Shown here: positions 54,426 to 63,606 of the stretch, piece by piece | Layout of the letters: every line of letters starts with the position of its first letter | How positions within the stretch are numbered: position 1 is the first letter of the stretch | Source of the DNA: Pseudomonas sp. Z8(2022) | GTDB lineage: Bacteria; Pseudomonadota; Gammaproteobacteria; Pseudomonadales; Pseudomonadaceae | DNA: 64,000 nucleotides | Direction of reading: 5' to 3' | Assembly (NCBI RefSeq): GCF_025837155.1 | Contig: NZ_CP107549.1 | Span: forward strand, 2,976,001-3,040,000 | Position numbers and translations under genes: made by a program | Notes under the pieces: generated by a model | What the model saw: the letters and a program-made list of their open reading frames with translations, nothing else | Database searches by the model: none | What the model was told of the DNA's origin: nothing

Positions 54426-55694
54426 ATGATGCACGCAGCCTCACGCCAGGCCCTGCCGCCTGTACGCCTGCTCTGCCTGGCCATCGCCGCTACCGGCGCA
54501 GCCCCTCTGGCCAATGCAGCCTTCATCGAAGACAGCAGCGCCAGCCTCACCGCTACCAACATCTATTTCAACCGCGATTTCCGCGAAGATCCGGGTCAGA
54601 ACAAGCGTGAAGAATGGGGCCAGGGCTTTCGCCTCGACCTGCAGTCCGGCTTCACCGAAGGCACCGTCGGCTTCGGTGTCGATGCCATGGGCCTGCTCGG
54701 CATCAAGCTCGATTCCGGCCGCGGCCGCACCGGCACCGACCTGCTGCCTGTGCATGACGACGATCGCTCCGCTGACGAGTTCAGCCGCCTGGGGCTGACC
54801 GCCAAGGTCAAGGTCTCGGCAACCGAATTCCGCTATGGCTCGCACGTTCCCGAGCTGCCCGTGGTCAAGGCCAGTGACAGCCGCCTGCTGCCACAGGTCT
54901 TCGAAGGCGGACTGCTGACCTCCTCCGAACTCAAAGGCCTGACCTTCACCGGCGGCCGCCTCGACAAGGTCATCGACCGTGCGTCGACCGACGACGAGGA
55001 CATGGTGCTCAACAGCAAGAACCGCCGCTTCGCCGGCGGCATCAGCGCTGACCACCTTGACCTCGCAGGTGTCGACTACAAGTTCGCCCCGGGGTTTACC
55101 GGCCGTTACTACTTCGCCGACCTGGACGACATCTATCGCCAGCACTTCCTCGGCCTGCTCACCAGCCACAAGCTCGGCGCCGGCACCCTGAGCAGCGACC
55201 TGCGCCTGATCTACAGCCGCGACAGCGGCGCAGCCAAAGCCGGCAAGGTCGACAACCGCGCGGTCAACGCCATGGTCAGTTACGGCATCGGGGCGCACAA
55301 GTTCGGCCTGGGTTTCCAGGACATGAGCGGTGACACCGGCTTTGCCTATATCGATGGCAGCGATCCGTTCCTGATCAACTTCGTGCAGATCAACGACTTC
55401 GCCAACGCTGACGAACGTTCCTGGCAGGCCCGCTACGACTACAACTTCGCCAGCATCGGCGTTCCCGGCCTGACCTTCATGACCCGTTACATCCGCGGTG
55501 ACGACGCCCGGATCGCCGGCTCCAACGAGCGCGGTGGCGAGTGGGAACGTGACATCGAATTCAAGTACGTGGTGCAGAACGGGCCGCTCAAGGACCTCTT
55601 CGTACGCGTACGCAACGCCAGCTTCCGCTCCGACTTCGCCCGCGATGCGGACGAAAACCGTGTCATCGTCGGCTACACGCTGCCGATCTGGTAA
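54426..55694 (+). CDS. opdH: OprD-family outer-membrane porin OpdH (tricarboxylate uptake)
   Basis: Outer-membrane beta-barrel channel; OpdH of P. aeruginosa admits tricarboxylates such as cis-aconitate. 422 residues: signal peptide (about 1-31, ending ANA), then FIEDSSASLTATNIYFNRDFRE typical of OccD/OprD proteins and alternating barrel strands ending in VIVGYTLPIW with a C-terminal aromatic. ATG 54426, with a second ATG at 54429. Followed by tctC after 32 bases and divergent from tctD, which supports the specific name. Confidence 0.92.
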   Translation: MMHAASRQALPPVRLLCLAIAATGAAPLANAAFIEDSSASLTATNIYFNRDFREDPGQNKREEWGQGFRLDLQSGFTEGTVGFGVDAMGLLGIKLDSGRGRTGTDLLPVHDDDRSADEFSRLGLTAKVKVSATEFRYGSHVPELPVVKASDSRLLPQVFEGGLLTSSELKGLTFTGGRLDKVIDRASTDDEDMVLNSKNRRFAGGISADHLDLAGVDYKFAPGFTGRYYFADLDDIYRQHFLGLLTSHKLGAGTLSSDLRLIYSRDSGAAKAGKVDNRAVNAMVSYGIGAHKFGLGFQDMSGDTGFAYIDGSDPFLINFVQINDFANADERSWQARYDYNFASIGVPGLTFMTRYIRGDDARIAGSNERGGEWERDIEFKYVVQNGPLKDLFVRVRNASFRSDFARDADENRVIVGYTLPIW

Positions 55695-55726
55695 CCCACA
55701 ATAAGATTCGCGAGGAGAACCCAACC

Positions 55727-56710
55727 ATGAAAACTGCCATGATCCGCGCCGCTGTCGCCGCCTCCTGCCTGGCCTTCACCGGCCAGTTGCTGGCCGCCGA
55801 ACCAAAGCGCCCCGAATGCATCGCCCCGGCAGCCCCAGGCGGTGGTTTCGACCTGACCTGCAAGCTGGCGCAAAGCGCGCTGGTGGACAGCAAACTGCTG
55901 TCCTCGCCGATGCGTGTGACCTACATGCCGGGCGGCGTTGGCGCCGTGGCCTACAACGCGGTGGTCGCACAGCGCCCGTCCGAAGCCGGCACCATCACCG
56001 CTTTCTCCAGCGGCTCCCTGCTGAACCTGGCGCAAGGCAAGTTCGGCCGTTTCGATGAGAACGCGGTGAAATGGCTGGCCGGCGTTGGCACCAGCTATGG
56101 CGCCCTCGCCGTGCGCAGCGATTCGCCGTACAAGTCCCTCGACGATCTGGTCGCTGCCATCAAGGCGGAACCCGGCAAGGTGGTGATCGGCTCCGGCGGT
56201 ACCGTTGGCAGCCAGGACTGGATGCAAACCGCGCTGATCGCCCGCGCTGCCGGTATCGATCCGCGCCAACTGCGTTATGTGGCAATGGAAGGTGGTGGTG
56301 AACTGGCTACCGCCCTGCTCGGCGGTCACATCCAGGTCGCCAGTACCGATATCTCCGACTCCGTGCCGCACATCGAAAGTGGTGACATGCGCATCCTCGC
56401 GGTGTTCTCCGACGAGCGCCTGCCGGGTGAAGTGGTCTCGAAGATACCGACCGCCAAGGAACAAGGCTACGACGTGACCTGGCCGGTGATCCGCGGCTTC
56501 TACGTTGGCCCGAAAGTCAGCGACGAAGCCTACGCCTGGTGGAAGAACGCCTTCGACCAGCTGCTGGCCTCGGAAGACTTCGCCAAGCTGCGTGAACAGC
56601 GCGAGCTCTACCCCTTCGCCATGACCGGCGATGAACTGGATGTCTACGTCAAGAAGCAGGTCGTTCAGTACAAACAACTGGCTCAGGAATTCGGCCTGAT
56701 CCAGCAGTAA
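55727..56710 (+). CDS. tctC: Tricarboxylate-binding protein TctC
   Basis: Periplasmic binding component of the tripartite tricarboxylate transporter, 327 residues. Signal peptide (about 1-23, LLAAEP), then CIAPAAPGGGFDLTCKLAQ, the TctC/Bug substrate loop, with VTYMPGGVGAVAYNAV and GSGGTVGSQDWM. Ribosome binding site GAGGAGAA. A strong stem-loop follows the gene and may raise its level above the membrane subunits. Confidence 0.94.
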   Translation: MKTAMIRAAVAASCLAFTGQLLAAEPKRPECIAPAAPGGGFDLTCKLAQSALVDSKLLSSPMRVTYMPGGVGAVAYNAVVAQRPSEAGTITAFSSGSLLNLAQGKFGRFDENAVKWLAGVGTSYGALAVRSDSPYKSLDDLVAAIKAEPGKVVIGSGGTVGSQDWMQTALIARAAGIDPRQLRYVAMEGGGELATALLGGHIQVASTDISDSVPHIESGDMRILAVFSDERLPGEVVSKIPTAKEQGYDVTWPVIRGFYVGPKVSDEAYAWWKNAFDQLLASEDFAKLREQRELYPFAMTGDELDVYVKKQVVQYKQLAQEFGLIQQ

Positions 56711-56714
56711 CCCG

Positions 56715-56750
56715 CCAGGGCGCCAACACCTAGCGGTGTTGGCGCTCTGG
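56715..56750 (+). other. 16-bp stem-loop between tctC and tctB
   Basis: CCAGGGCGCCAACACC (56715-56730) pairs with GGTGTTGGCGCTCTGG (56735-56750) with one G-T pair and a 4-base loop, 5 bases after the tctC stop. A following T-run is absent, so it is probably a partial terminator or mRNA stabiliser within the operon. Confidence 0.7.
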
Positions 56751-56860
56751 CAGTTTCCGCAACCCGCAAATCACCAACCGCCTGGAGCTTCGTGCTCACG
56801 GGCTGGCGTCGTTCACGCCAGGAAACCCGGCAGGCAACACAACACCACGAGGATTTCCTC

Positions 56861-57316
56861 ATGTACCAACGCATCTTCGGCATCATGCTGTTGCTCTGCT
56901 GCCTGGGCCTGGCCGCCACCGCCTGGGGCTATCACGCGCCGTTCTCCTACGAACCTGTCGGGCCTCGCGCCTACCCGCTGCTGCTGCTGGCGCTGATGGG
57001 GCTCGGCGCCCTCTACCTGATCGCCAAGCCAGCCAGCGCAACGGTGGAGCATGACGAGCCGCCGCTGGATCGCCACGTACTGAGCAAGGTCGTTGGCTGC
57101 GTGGTGATTCTCAGCATCTACGCCGCCGTGTTCGAACTCCTCGGGTTCATTCCGGCAAGCATCATCTTCGCCATCGCCATGGCCCGCCTGTATGAAGGCT
57201 CCTGGAAGGTCAGCGTGATCGCTGGCGTGGCACTCGGCGTCGGTCTGTATCTGCTGTTCGACAAAGCCCTCGACGTACCCCTGCCGCTCGGCATCCTCGC
57301 CGCGCTGGAGAATTAA
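56861..57316 (+). CDS. tctB: Tricarboxylate transporter small membrane subunit TctB
   Basis: 151-residue inner-membrane protein with four hydrophobic helices (about 5-24, 35-52, 73-95 and 105-138 as a pair). The small subunit of tripartite tricarboxylate transporters. GAGGA eight bases upstream selects ATG 56861 rather than the longer frame from 56792. tctA starts 2 bases after its stop. Confidence 0.92.
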   Translation: MYQRIFGIMLLLCCLGLAATAWGYHAPFSYEPVGPRAYPLLLLALMGLGALYLIAKPASATVEHDEPPLDRHVLSKVVGCVVILSIYAAVFELLGFIPASIIFAIAMARLYEGSWKVSVIAGVALGVGLYLLFDKALDVPLPLGILAALEN

Positions 57317-57318
57317 TC

Positions 57319-58836
57319 ATGGATACCCTCAGCTATCTCGGTCAGGGCTTCGGCGTCGCCCTGAGCCCCTACAACCTGCTCACTGCCCTGTGCGGCACCC
57401 TGATCGGTACGGTCGTCGGCCTGCTTCCCGGCCTGGGCCCGATCAACGGCGTGGCGCTGCTGATCCCCATCGCCTTCGCCCTCGGTCTGCCGCCGGAAAC
57501 CGCGCTGATCCTGCTGGCGGCCGTGTATCTGGGCTGCGAGTATGGCGGCCGTATTTCCTCGATTCTGCTGAACATCCCGGGCGAAGCCTCGGCCGTGATG
57601 ACCACCCTCGACGGCTACCCGCTGGCACGTCAGGGTAAAGCGGGCGTTGCCCTGTCCATCTCCGCCTGGAGCTCTTTCGTCGGCGGCCTGATCGCCACCT
57701 GCGGTGTGGTCATCTTCGCCCCGCTGCTAGCCAAGTGGGCGGTAGCGTTCGGCCCTGCGGAATACTTCGTGCTGATGGTGTTCGCCATCACCTGTCTGGC
57801 CGGCATGGCCGGCAACAAACCGATGAAAACCGCCATTGCCTGCTGCATCGGCCTGTTCCTGTCCTGCGTCGGCATCGACTCCAACAGCGGCGTGTATCGT
57901 TTCACCTTCGGCAGCCTCGGTCTGGCCGACGGCATCCAGTTCGTGGTGCTGGTGCTTGGCCTGTTCTCGGTCAGCGAAATCCTCGTCCTGCTCGAGCGTA
58001 GCCACCATGGCCAGAAAGCCATCGAAGCCAGCGGTCGCATGCTGTTCAATCTCAAGGAAGGCGCTTCGGTACTGGGCACCAACCTGCGCAGTGGCAGCCT
58101 CGGTTTCATCCTCGGCATCCTGCCGGGCGCAGGCGCTACCCTGGCCAGCGCCGTAGCCTACATGAGCGAAAAACGTCTGGCGCACAAGGACAACAAGTTC
58201 GGCAACGGCGATCTGCGAGGCCTGGCTGCTCCGGAAACCGCCAACAGCGCTTCGGCCTGCGGCTCCATGGTGCCAATGCTGACCCTCGGCGTACCGGGCT
58301 CGGGTACCACTGCGGTGATGCTCGGCGCGCTGACGCTGTACAACATCACTCCCGGCCCGCTGCTGTTCCAGAACCAGCCGGACATCGTCTGGGGTCTGAT
58401 CGCATCGCTGTTCGTCGCCAACGTCATGCTGATCGTGATGAACATTCCGATGATCAAGATCTTCACCAAGATCCTTGCCGTGCCTTACTGGGCACTGGTA
58501 CCGGCCATCGCCATCATCACCTCGATCGGTGTCTACGCAGTACACGCCACCACCTTCGACCTGTTCCTGATGATCGCCATCGGCGTCGCCGGCTACATCC
58601 TGCGCAAGCTGGATTTCCCACTGTCGGCCATTCTGCTGGGCTTCATCCTCGGCGGTCTGATGGAGCAGAACCTGCGTCGTGCACTGTCAATCTCCAACGG
58701 CGAGCTTGGCATCCTGTTCGCCAGCCCGATCACCTGGGGCGTGTGGACCCTGATCGTCGGCATGATCGCCCTGCCCTTCTACCGCAGCTGGCGCAAGCGC
58801 AGCCAGCATCAGGCAGAAGTGGCTGACGCCGCCTGA
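57319..58836 (+). CDS. tctA: Tricarboxylate transporter large membrane subunit TctA
   Basis: 505-residue inner-membrane permease with about twelve helices, the transport core of the tripartite system. Highly conserved elements are GTLIGTVVGLLPGLGPINGVALLIP (seen in part as VGLLPGLGPINGVALL), YGGRISSILLNIPGEASAVMT and PETANSASACGSMVPMLTLGVPGSG. ATG 57319, directly after tctB. With TctC and TctB it imports citrate-type acids using the cation gradient. Confidence 0.95.
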   Translation: MDTLSYLGQGFGVALSPYNLLTALCGTLIGTVVGLLPGLGPINGVALLIPIAFALGLPPETALILLAAVYLGCEYGGRISSILLNIPGEASAVMTTLDGYPLARQGKAGVALSISAWSSFVGGLIATCGVVIFAPLLAKWAVAFGPAEYFVLMVFAITCLAGMAGNKPMKTAIACCIGLFLSCVGIDSNSGVYRFTFGSLGLADGIQFVVLVLGLFSVSEILVLLERSHHGQKAIEASGRMLFNLKEGASVLGTNLRSGSLGFILGILPGAGATLASAVAYMSEKRLAHKDNKFGNGDLRGLAAPETANSASACGSMVPMLTLGVPGSGTTAVMLGALTLYNITPGPLLFQNQPDIVWGLIASLFVANVMLIVMNIPMIKIFTKILAVPYWALVPAIAIITSIGVYAVHATTFDLFLMIAIGVAGYILRKLDFPLSAILLGFILGGLMEQNLRRALSISNGELGILFASPITWGVWTLIVGMIALPFYRSWRKRSQHQAEVADAA

Positions 58837-58845
58837 GGAAGATGC

Positions 58846-59886
58846 GTGTCCCTGAGCATCGCTTCCTTTAACCCACGCGGCTGGTGGCCTACGCCACTGG
58901 CCGGCGCGTTGGGTGGTTATCTGGCCAGCCTGGCCGGCTGGCCTTTGCCGTGGATGGTCGGCTCGCTGCTGGCAGTGATCGGCTTGCGCTGCCTGGCCAA
59001 TCGCGCCTTCAGTGAACTGCCGGGCGGACGCAAGGCCGGACAATGGCTGATTGCCAGTAGCATCGGCCTGCACTTCACCAGCGACGTGCTGCAACAGGTC
59101 GTCAGCCATCTGCCGGTGATCGTGATGGGCGCATTCGGCACGCTCCTGCTCAGCCTGATCGGCATTGCGATCCTGCGCCGTTCCGGCGTCGACCGCGCGA
59201 CCGCCTTCTTCGCCAGCATGCCTGGCGGCGCCAGCGAAATGGTCAACCTGGCCCTGCGCCACGATGCGCAACCCGCACGTGTGGCGGCGGCTCACAGCCT
59301 GCGCCTGCTGCTGGTGGTACTGCTGATTCCGGCGCTGTTCACCTGGGGCCTGCCCGAGGTCAGCGCTCCCCCTCGCGCCCCAACGGACTGGAGCTGGCTG
59401 CTCGGCCTGCTCGCTGCCGGCGCCGTGCTGGCGGTGTTCTGGGGACGACTGAAACAACCCAACCCCTGGATGCTCGGTCCGCTGGTCACCTGTGCCGTGG
59501 CCAGCGCCAGCTTCGACCTGCGTCTGGGTCTGCCACAGGGCGTGGGCCAGCTTGGCCAATGGCTGATCGGCTGCGCCTTGGGCTGCCACTTCGATCACGC
59601 CTTCTTCCGCAGCGCACCGGGCTTTCTCGCCCGCGTGCTGGTTTTCACCCTGCTCGCCATGCTGGCAGCCGCCATGCTGGGTGAAGTCATGGGCTGGCTG
59701 GCCGGCGAAGATCACCTTTCACTGATGCTCGGCATGATGCCCGGCGGCATCACCGAACTATGCCTGACCGCCGAAGCCCTCCAGCTGTCGGTCGCGCTGG
59801 TAACTGCCCTGCAGGTACTACGGTTGTTTCTGGTGATGTTTCTCGCCGAGCCCTTGTTCAGGCTCTGGTGCAAGAGCCACGCTTAG
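58846..59886 (+). CDS. AbrB-family membrane protein
   Basis: 346-residue inner-membrane protein made of two AbrB repeats, each with PGGASEM or PGGITEL signatures (SMPGGASEMVNLAL near 125 and MMPGGITELCLTAEAL near 300). The family is sometimes labelled ammonia monooxygenase or AbrB transition regulator without good reason; function is unknown. Start GTG 58846 after AGGAAG, 9 bases past tctA, so it belongs to the tct operon. A terminator follows. Confidence 0.88.
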   Translation: MSLSIASFNPRGWWPTPLAGALGGYLASLAGWPLPWMVGSLLAVIGLRCLANRAFSELPGGRKAGQWLIASSIGLHFTSDVLQQVVSHLPVIVMGAFGTLLLSLIGIAILRRSGVDRATAFFASMPGGASEMVNLALRHDAQPARVAAAHSLRLLLVVLLIPALFTWGLPEVSAPPRAPTDWSWLLGLLAAGAVLAVFWGRLKQPNPWMLGPLVTCAVASASFDLRLGLPQGVGQLGQWLIGCALGCHFDHAFFRSAPGFLARVLVFTLLAMLAAAMLGEVMGWLAGEDHLSLMLGMMPGGITELCLTAEALQLSVALVTALQVLRLFLVMFLAEPLFRLWCKSHA

Positions 59887-59907
59887 CCCGCCTCGTGCGG
59901 GCTTTTT
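59885..59907 (+). terminator. Intrinsic terminator of the opdH-tctCBA operon
   Basis: AGCCCGC (59885-59891) and GCGGGCT (59897-59903) form a 7-bp stem with a CTCGT loop followed by TTTTT, overlapping the stop codon of the AbrB-family gene. Confidence 0.88.
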
Positions 59908-59986
59908 CATGGCAGGCTGTGGCGCCGACATACGCTGCCAGGGAGCAGCACAGAGCCGGCGGCTGTCGTCTACCAGGAACGAGCTT

Positions 59987-60868
59987 CTACCACTGCAGTT
60001 GCAGCTGGCTGGCAAACTCGCGCGTCTGGTGATTGAGCGGATCGACGAAGCGCAGACCACGCGCCAGCAACTTCAGCGGCTTGCTGTAGTCATCCGGCAG
60101 GTTGCGTGACTCCAGCAACTGCGGATAGAAGTCGTCGCCGACTATGGGCGCGCCGAGCCCGGCCAGATGCACACGCAGTTGATGCTTGCGCCCGGTTACC
60201 GGCGACAGGCCGTAACGCCACAGCTCGCCACGCTGCTCGATGACCTCGATCAGCGTCTCGCTATTGGCCTCCCCGGCCACCTGCTGCATGCGGAAGAAGG
60301 GCTCTCCGTCGACCATTCGTGAACGGTGCAGGTAGGGAAACTGCAGCTGCGGCAACGCGGGTGCGATGGCTTCGTAGCGTTTTTCCACGGCACGCTGGCG
60401 AAACAGCGCCTGGTACTGGCTGCGGCTGGCCGGGTTGACCGAGAACAGCACCAGACCGGCAGTCAGCCGGTCGATACGGTGGATCGGTACCAGGTCCGGA
60501 TTGCCGGTGCGCTTGATCAGCCGGGCCAGCAGGGTCTGCTCGACATACTCACCCGCCGGCATCACCGGCAGGAAATGCGGCTTGTCGGCAACCAGCAGAT
60601 GCTCGTCCTGCCAGAGCACCTGCTCGACGAACGGAATTGGCGTCTCGTTGGGCACCTCGCGGAAATAGCGCACCTTGAGCCCGACGCGATAGGGATGCGC
60701 GGCATCGATGGGCGCGCCAGCCGCGTCCAGCACACGCCCGCGCACCATACGCTGCAGCCAGGTAGCGCGATCAATGGCGGGAAAGTGATCGCAAAGACAA
60801 TCGAGCACCGTGTCCCAGTTGCCCTGTGGCAGATGAAGGGTGCTGGGGCGCATGACGGAACTGGGCAT
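59987..60868 (-). CDS. RluA-family pseudouridine synthase
   Basis: Isomerises uridine to pseudouridine in rRNA or tRNA. 293 residues, with the catalytic motif HRIDRLTAGLVLFS containing the active-site aspartate, and KRYEAIAP and TGRKHQLRVHLAGLGAPIVGDD farther on (quoted in part as GRKHQLRVHLAGLG). Its N-terminal domain with RVRGRVLDAAG-like sequence acts as an S4-type RNA-binding region. Start uncertain: ATG 60868 is chosen; GTG 60913 and ATG 60853 are possible. The exact RNA target is unknown. Confidence 0.87.
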   Translation of the reverse strand: MPSSVMRPSTLHLPQGNWDTVLDCLCDHFPAIDRATWLQRMVRGRVLDAAGAPIDAAHPYRVGLKVRYFREVPNETPIPFVEQVLWQDEHLLVADKPHFLPVMPAGEYVEQTLLARLIKRTGNPDLVPIHRIDRLTAGLVLFSVNPASRSQYQALFRQRAVEKRYEAIAPALPQLQFPYLHRSRMVDGEPFFRMQQVAGEANSETLIEVIEQRGELWRYGLSPVTGRKHQLRVHLAGLGAPIVGDDFYPQLLESRNLPDDYSKPLKLLARGLRFVDPLNHQTREFASQLQLQW

Positions 60869-60993
60869 CGCAGAAGGAGCTCGATCGGACTGGAGGGGCG
60901 AATTAGGCCGCACTCGCGGTACTCAGTCAAAGCAAACGGCTTGAGCCAGGGCCGCGCTGTGGCTATGGTGGCCGCTCGAATCCGGAGAGACCC

Positions 60994-61665
60994 ATGTCCA
61001 TCACCCGCTCCCTGCTCACCAGCGTTGCCCTACTCCCGCTACTGGCCGCCTGCCAGGTCTACACCGGCAAACCGGAAGGCCCGCCCGCTGCCACACGTCT
61101 GCAGGGCCAGGTACAGGTCGAGAATGGCCAACTGGTCTTCATGCCCTGTCAGGAGCAGCGCCGCTTCGTGTTGCTCAATGGCGAGGCTGGCACTGTCGAG
61201 CGTGAGGCCAGGCAGCTCGCCCGTGATGGCCAGAGCAGCCTGTTCGCCGACCTGGCCGGGCAACTGGGCGGCAGTCAGGGCAAGGGCAGCGATGGCAGCT
61301 TCGGGGTCAGCCAGGTCTATCGCCTGCAGGGTGAAGGTCTCGGCTGCGACGACCTCAACTTCAAACGTCTGACCCTGCGCGCCAGTGGCAACGAGCCGTT
61401 CTGGCAGCTGGAAGTCGGTAGCAAGGGCCTGGTACTCAACCGCCCCGAGCATGAGCCGCTGGCGCTGCCCTATCTGGAAGAGCAGCTACCGGACGGCCGC
61501 CTCAACTTCAGCAGCGAAGCCAACGGCCAGCGCCTCGATCTGTGGGTTGCCCCGCAGCGCTGCGTCGACGACATGAGTGGCGCCGTCAATCACCTCAGCG
61601 CCGAGCTGCGTCTCGACGGCCAGGTGATGCGTGGCTGCGCACACTTCGGCGGCGCGCGTAACTGA
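60994..61665 (+). CDS. Putative outer-membrane lipoprotein (COG3650/META-like)
   Basis: 223-residue lipoprotein: the lipobox LLAAC puts the lipidated cysteine at residue 20. The mature protein has two parts; the second begins LRASGNEPFWQLEVGSKGLVLNRPE, the NEPFW motif typical of META/NlpE-related heat-shock-like proteins, and contains further cysteines (CVDDMSG, MRGCAHFG). Function unknown. Divergent from the pseudouridine synthase gene. Confidence 0.83.
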   Translation: MSITRSLLTSVALLPLLAACQVYTGKPEGPPAATRLQGQVQVENGQLVFMPCQEQRRFVLLNGEAGTVEREARQLARDGQSSLFADLAGQLGGSQGKGSDGSFGVSQVYRLQGEGLGCDDLNFKRLTLRASGNEPFWQLEVGSKGLVLNRPEHEPLALPYLEEQLPDGRLNFSSEANGQRLDLWVAPQRCVDDMSGAVNHLSAELRLDGQVMRGCAHFGGARN

Positions 61666-61728
61666 CCGTTGGTCTGTGGGTGATCCTGCGCAGGGTCACC
61701 CGCACGAAGCGTGCGACCGCGCTAACCG

Positions 61729-62658
61729 CTAGCCCAGACTGCCGGCGAAACGCCGCGCATAATCTTCCCGCTCGAAGGCCTCGACCACGAAGTCGATGAA
61801 GCTGCGCGTCTTGCCCGGCAGCAACTGACGGCTGGGGTAATACAGCGACAACGCGCCGGCATCCGCCCACCAGCGCGGCAGCACCCGCACCAGCTCGCCC
61901 GACTCCAGCCAGGGCAACACATCGGGCACGGCAAGCATCGCCACCCCCAGGCCCAGCAGCGCCGCTTCTCGCACGGCCGTAGGATCATTGACCACGATGG
62001 TTTCTCGCATCGCGGCGGCCACCTCATCGCCCTGCACGGTGCGCATGTTCCAGGTGCGGATACGCCCCGAAGAAAGGGAGCGCATGACGATGCCATCCAG
62101 CTCGATCAACCCCGAAGGATCGGCTGGCAACGGGTTACGGGCCAGATAAGCGGGCGAAGCGAAGGCGATGACATGCAGCGCAGCCAGCGTTCGGGCAACC
62201 ACGCCAGTTGCCAGTTCGAAGCCACCGCCAATGGCCGCATCGTAACCTTCGGCAATCAGATCGACCGCACGGTTCTCGAAGTGCCACTCGGGCCTTACCC
62301 GGGGATAGCGCTGGAGAAACTCGGGCAATAGCGGTAGCAGGTAATCGAGCCCGAAAGATGGCGCCACGCTGATCTTGAGCACACCGGCCGGCTGGCCATC
62401 ATCGGCGGATACTGCGGCGATGGCGTGCTGCAGGGACTCCAAGTTGTCGCCGATGGCATTGAGGAACGTCTCCCCGGCCTCGGTCAGCGTCAGCTTGCGT
62501 GTCGAGCGCTGGAATAGCCGTACGCCCAGGTTGCGCTCCAGCATGGCGACGTTGCGGCTCACCGCTGCCGGTGTCAGAGCAAGGCGGCGTGCAGCCGCCG
62601 AGAAGCTGCCGCTCTCGGCGCTGCGCACGAAGGATTCAAGATTGGTGAGCGTTTCCAT
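61729..62658 (-). CDS. LysR-family transcriptional regulator
   Basis: 309-residue LysR-type regulator with N-terminal helix-turn-helix (AESGSFSAAARRLALTPAAVS, here given as SGSFSAAARRLALTPAAVS) and an effector domain from GVLKISVAPSFGLDYLL. ATG 62658. Divergent from an SDR oxidoreductase gene 116 bases away, with a perfect palindrome at 62696-62712 between them, so it most likely regulates that gene and the one after it. Confidence 0.88.
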   Translation of the reverse strand: METLTNLESFVRSAESGSFSAAARRLALTPAAVSRNVAMLERNLGVRLFQRSTRKLTLTEAGETFLNAIGDNLESLQHAIAAVSADDGQPAGVLKISVAPSFGLDYLLPLLPEFLQRYPRVRPEWHFENRAVDLIAEGYDAAIGGGFELATGVVARTLAALHVIAFASPAYLARNPLPADPSGLIELDGIVMRSLSSGRIRTWNMRTVQGDEVAAAMRETIVVNDPTAVREAALLGLGVAMLAVPDVLPWLESGELVRVLPRWWADAGALSLYYPSRQLLPGKTRSFIDFVVEAFEREDYARRFAGSLG

Positions 62659-62695
62659 CAGCCGATCTTAAATAGATACTTGAAGATAATCCAAA

Positions 62696-62712
62696 TGATT
62701 AGCCGCTAATCA
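62696..62712. promoter_or_regulatory. Perfect palindrome in the LysR/SDR intergenic region
   Basis: TGATTAG-CCG-CTAATCA is a perfect 7-bp inverted repeat, 38 bases before the LysR start and 62 bases before the SDR start, in AT-rich sequence. It is a good operator candidate for the divergent LysR regulator. Confidence 0.6.
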
Positions 62713-62774
62713 AAGAGAAATGAAAACGCGATAGTCACTCCACCGAATTTCTCGGCAATCAAACGGAGTGAACC

Positions 62775-63539
62775 ATGAGCAACGTAACTTCTTCCCCAAC
62801 CCTTCCCCTGTCCGGCAAGACGGCTCTGGTAACAGGCGGCTCTCGCTCAATCGGCGCGGCTATCGCCAAACGCCTGGCCGCCGACGGTGCCCAGGTTGCC
62901 TTTACTTACAATGGCTCGCCCCAACAGGCCAAGGAAACCGCAGCGGCCATCGAGTCGACAGGGGGGCGCGTGCTGGCGATCCAGGCAGACGCAGCCGATC
63001 CCGAGGCCGTGCGTGCCGCCGTCGCGCAGACGGTAGAAGCCTTCGGCGGCCTCGACATTCTGGTGAATAACGCCGGTGTCGGCGTGTTCAGTCAGTTCGA
63101 AGAAACCAGCTTCGAGGATTACCAGAAGATGCTCGCGGTCAACGTGACCGGTGTCTTCGTCGCCACCCAGGAAGCGGTAAGGCACATGCAGGCAGGCGGT
63201 CGTGTCATCCACATAGCCAGCTCGGTCACCAAGTACGCAGGTGTGCCCGGACTTGCCGCATACAGCCTGACCAAAGGCGCCGTCGCCGGTTTCAACCGCA
63301 GCCTGGCACATGATCTGGGGCCACGCGGTATCACGGTCAACAGCATCCACCCAGGGCCAGTGAACACCGACATGAACCCGGCCGATAGCGAGGTTGCCCA
63401 GCTCCTGACGTCTCGCATGGCAGTGGGTCGCTATGGAGAGCCACACGAAATTGCCAGCCTCGTGGCATTCATCGCCAGCCCGCAAGCCTCGTTCATTACC
63501 GGTGCGGACATCCTCGCTGATGGCGGGTTGACCTCCTGA
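62775..63539 (+). CDS. Short-chain dehydrogenase/reductase (FabG-like)
   Basis: NAD(P)-dependent oxidoreductase, 254 residues. Cofactor motif TGGSRSIGAAIA (TGxxxGxG-type, residues 20-31), NNAG at about 97, catalytic Ser in IASSVTKYAGV and the YxxxK motif YSLTK, all as in classical SDRs. Substrate unknown; the 3-oxoacyl reductase resemblance is general. Upstream GGAG fits ATG 62775. Followed by an NADP-binding protein gene 67 bases later. Confidence 0.88.
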   Translation: MSNVTSSPTLPLSGKTALVTGGSRSIGAAIAKRLAADGAQVAFTYNGSPQQAKETAAAIESTGGRVLAIQADAADPEAVRAAVAQTVEAFGGLDILVNNAGVGVFSQFEETSFEDYQKMLAVNVTGVFVATQEAVRHMQAGGRVIHIASSVTKYAGVPGLAAYSLTKGAVAGFNRSLAHDLGPRGITVNSIHPGPVNTDMNPADSEVAQLLTSRMAVGRYGEPHEIASLVAFIASPQASFITGADILADGGLTS

Positions 63540-63606
63540 GTGCGCCGGGGCAGGCCACTCAGCCTGCCCCATGGTTTACGACACCTCAGTCTCAAGGAGC
63601 CCCGGC

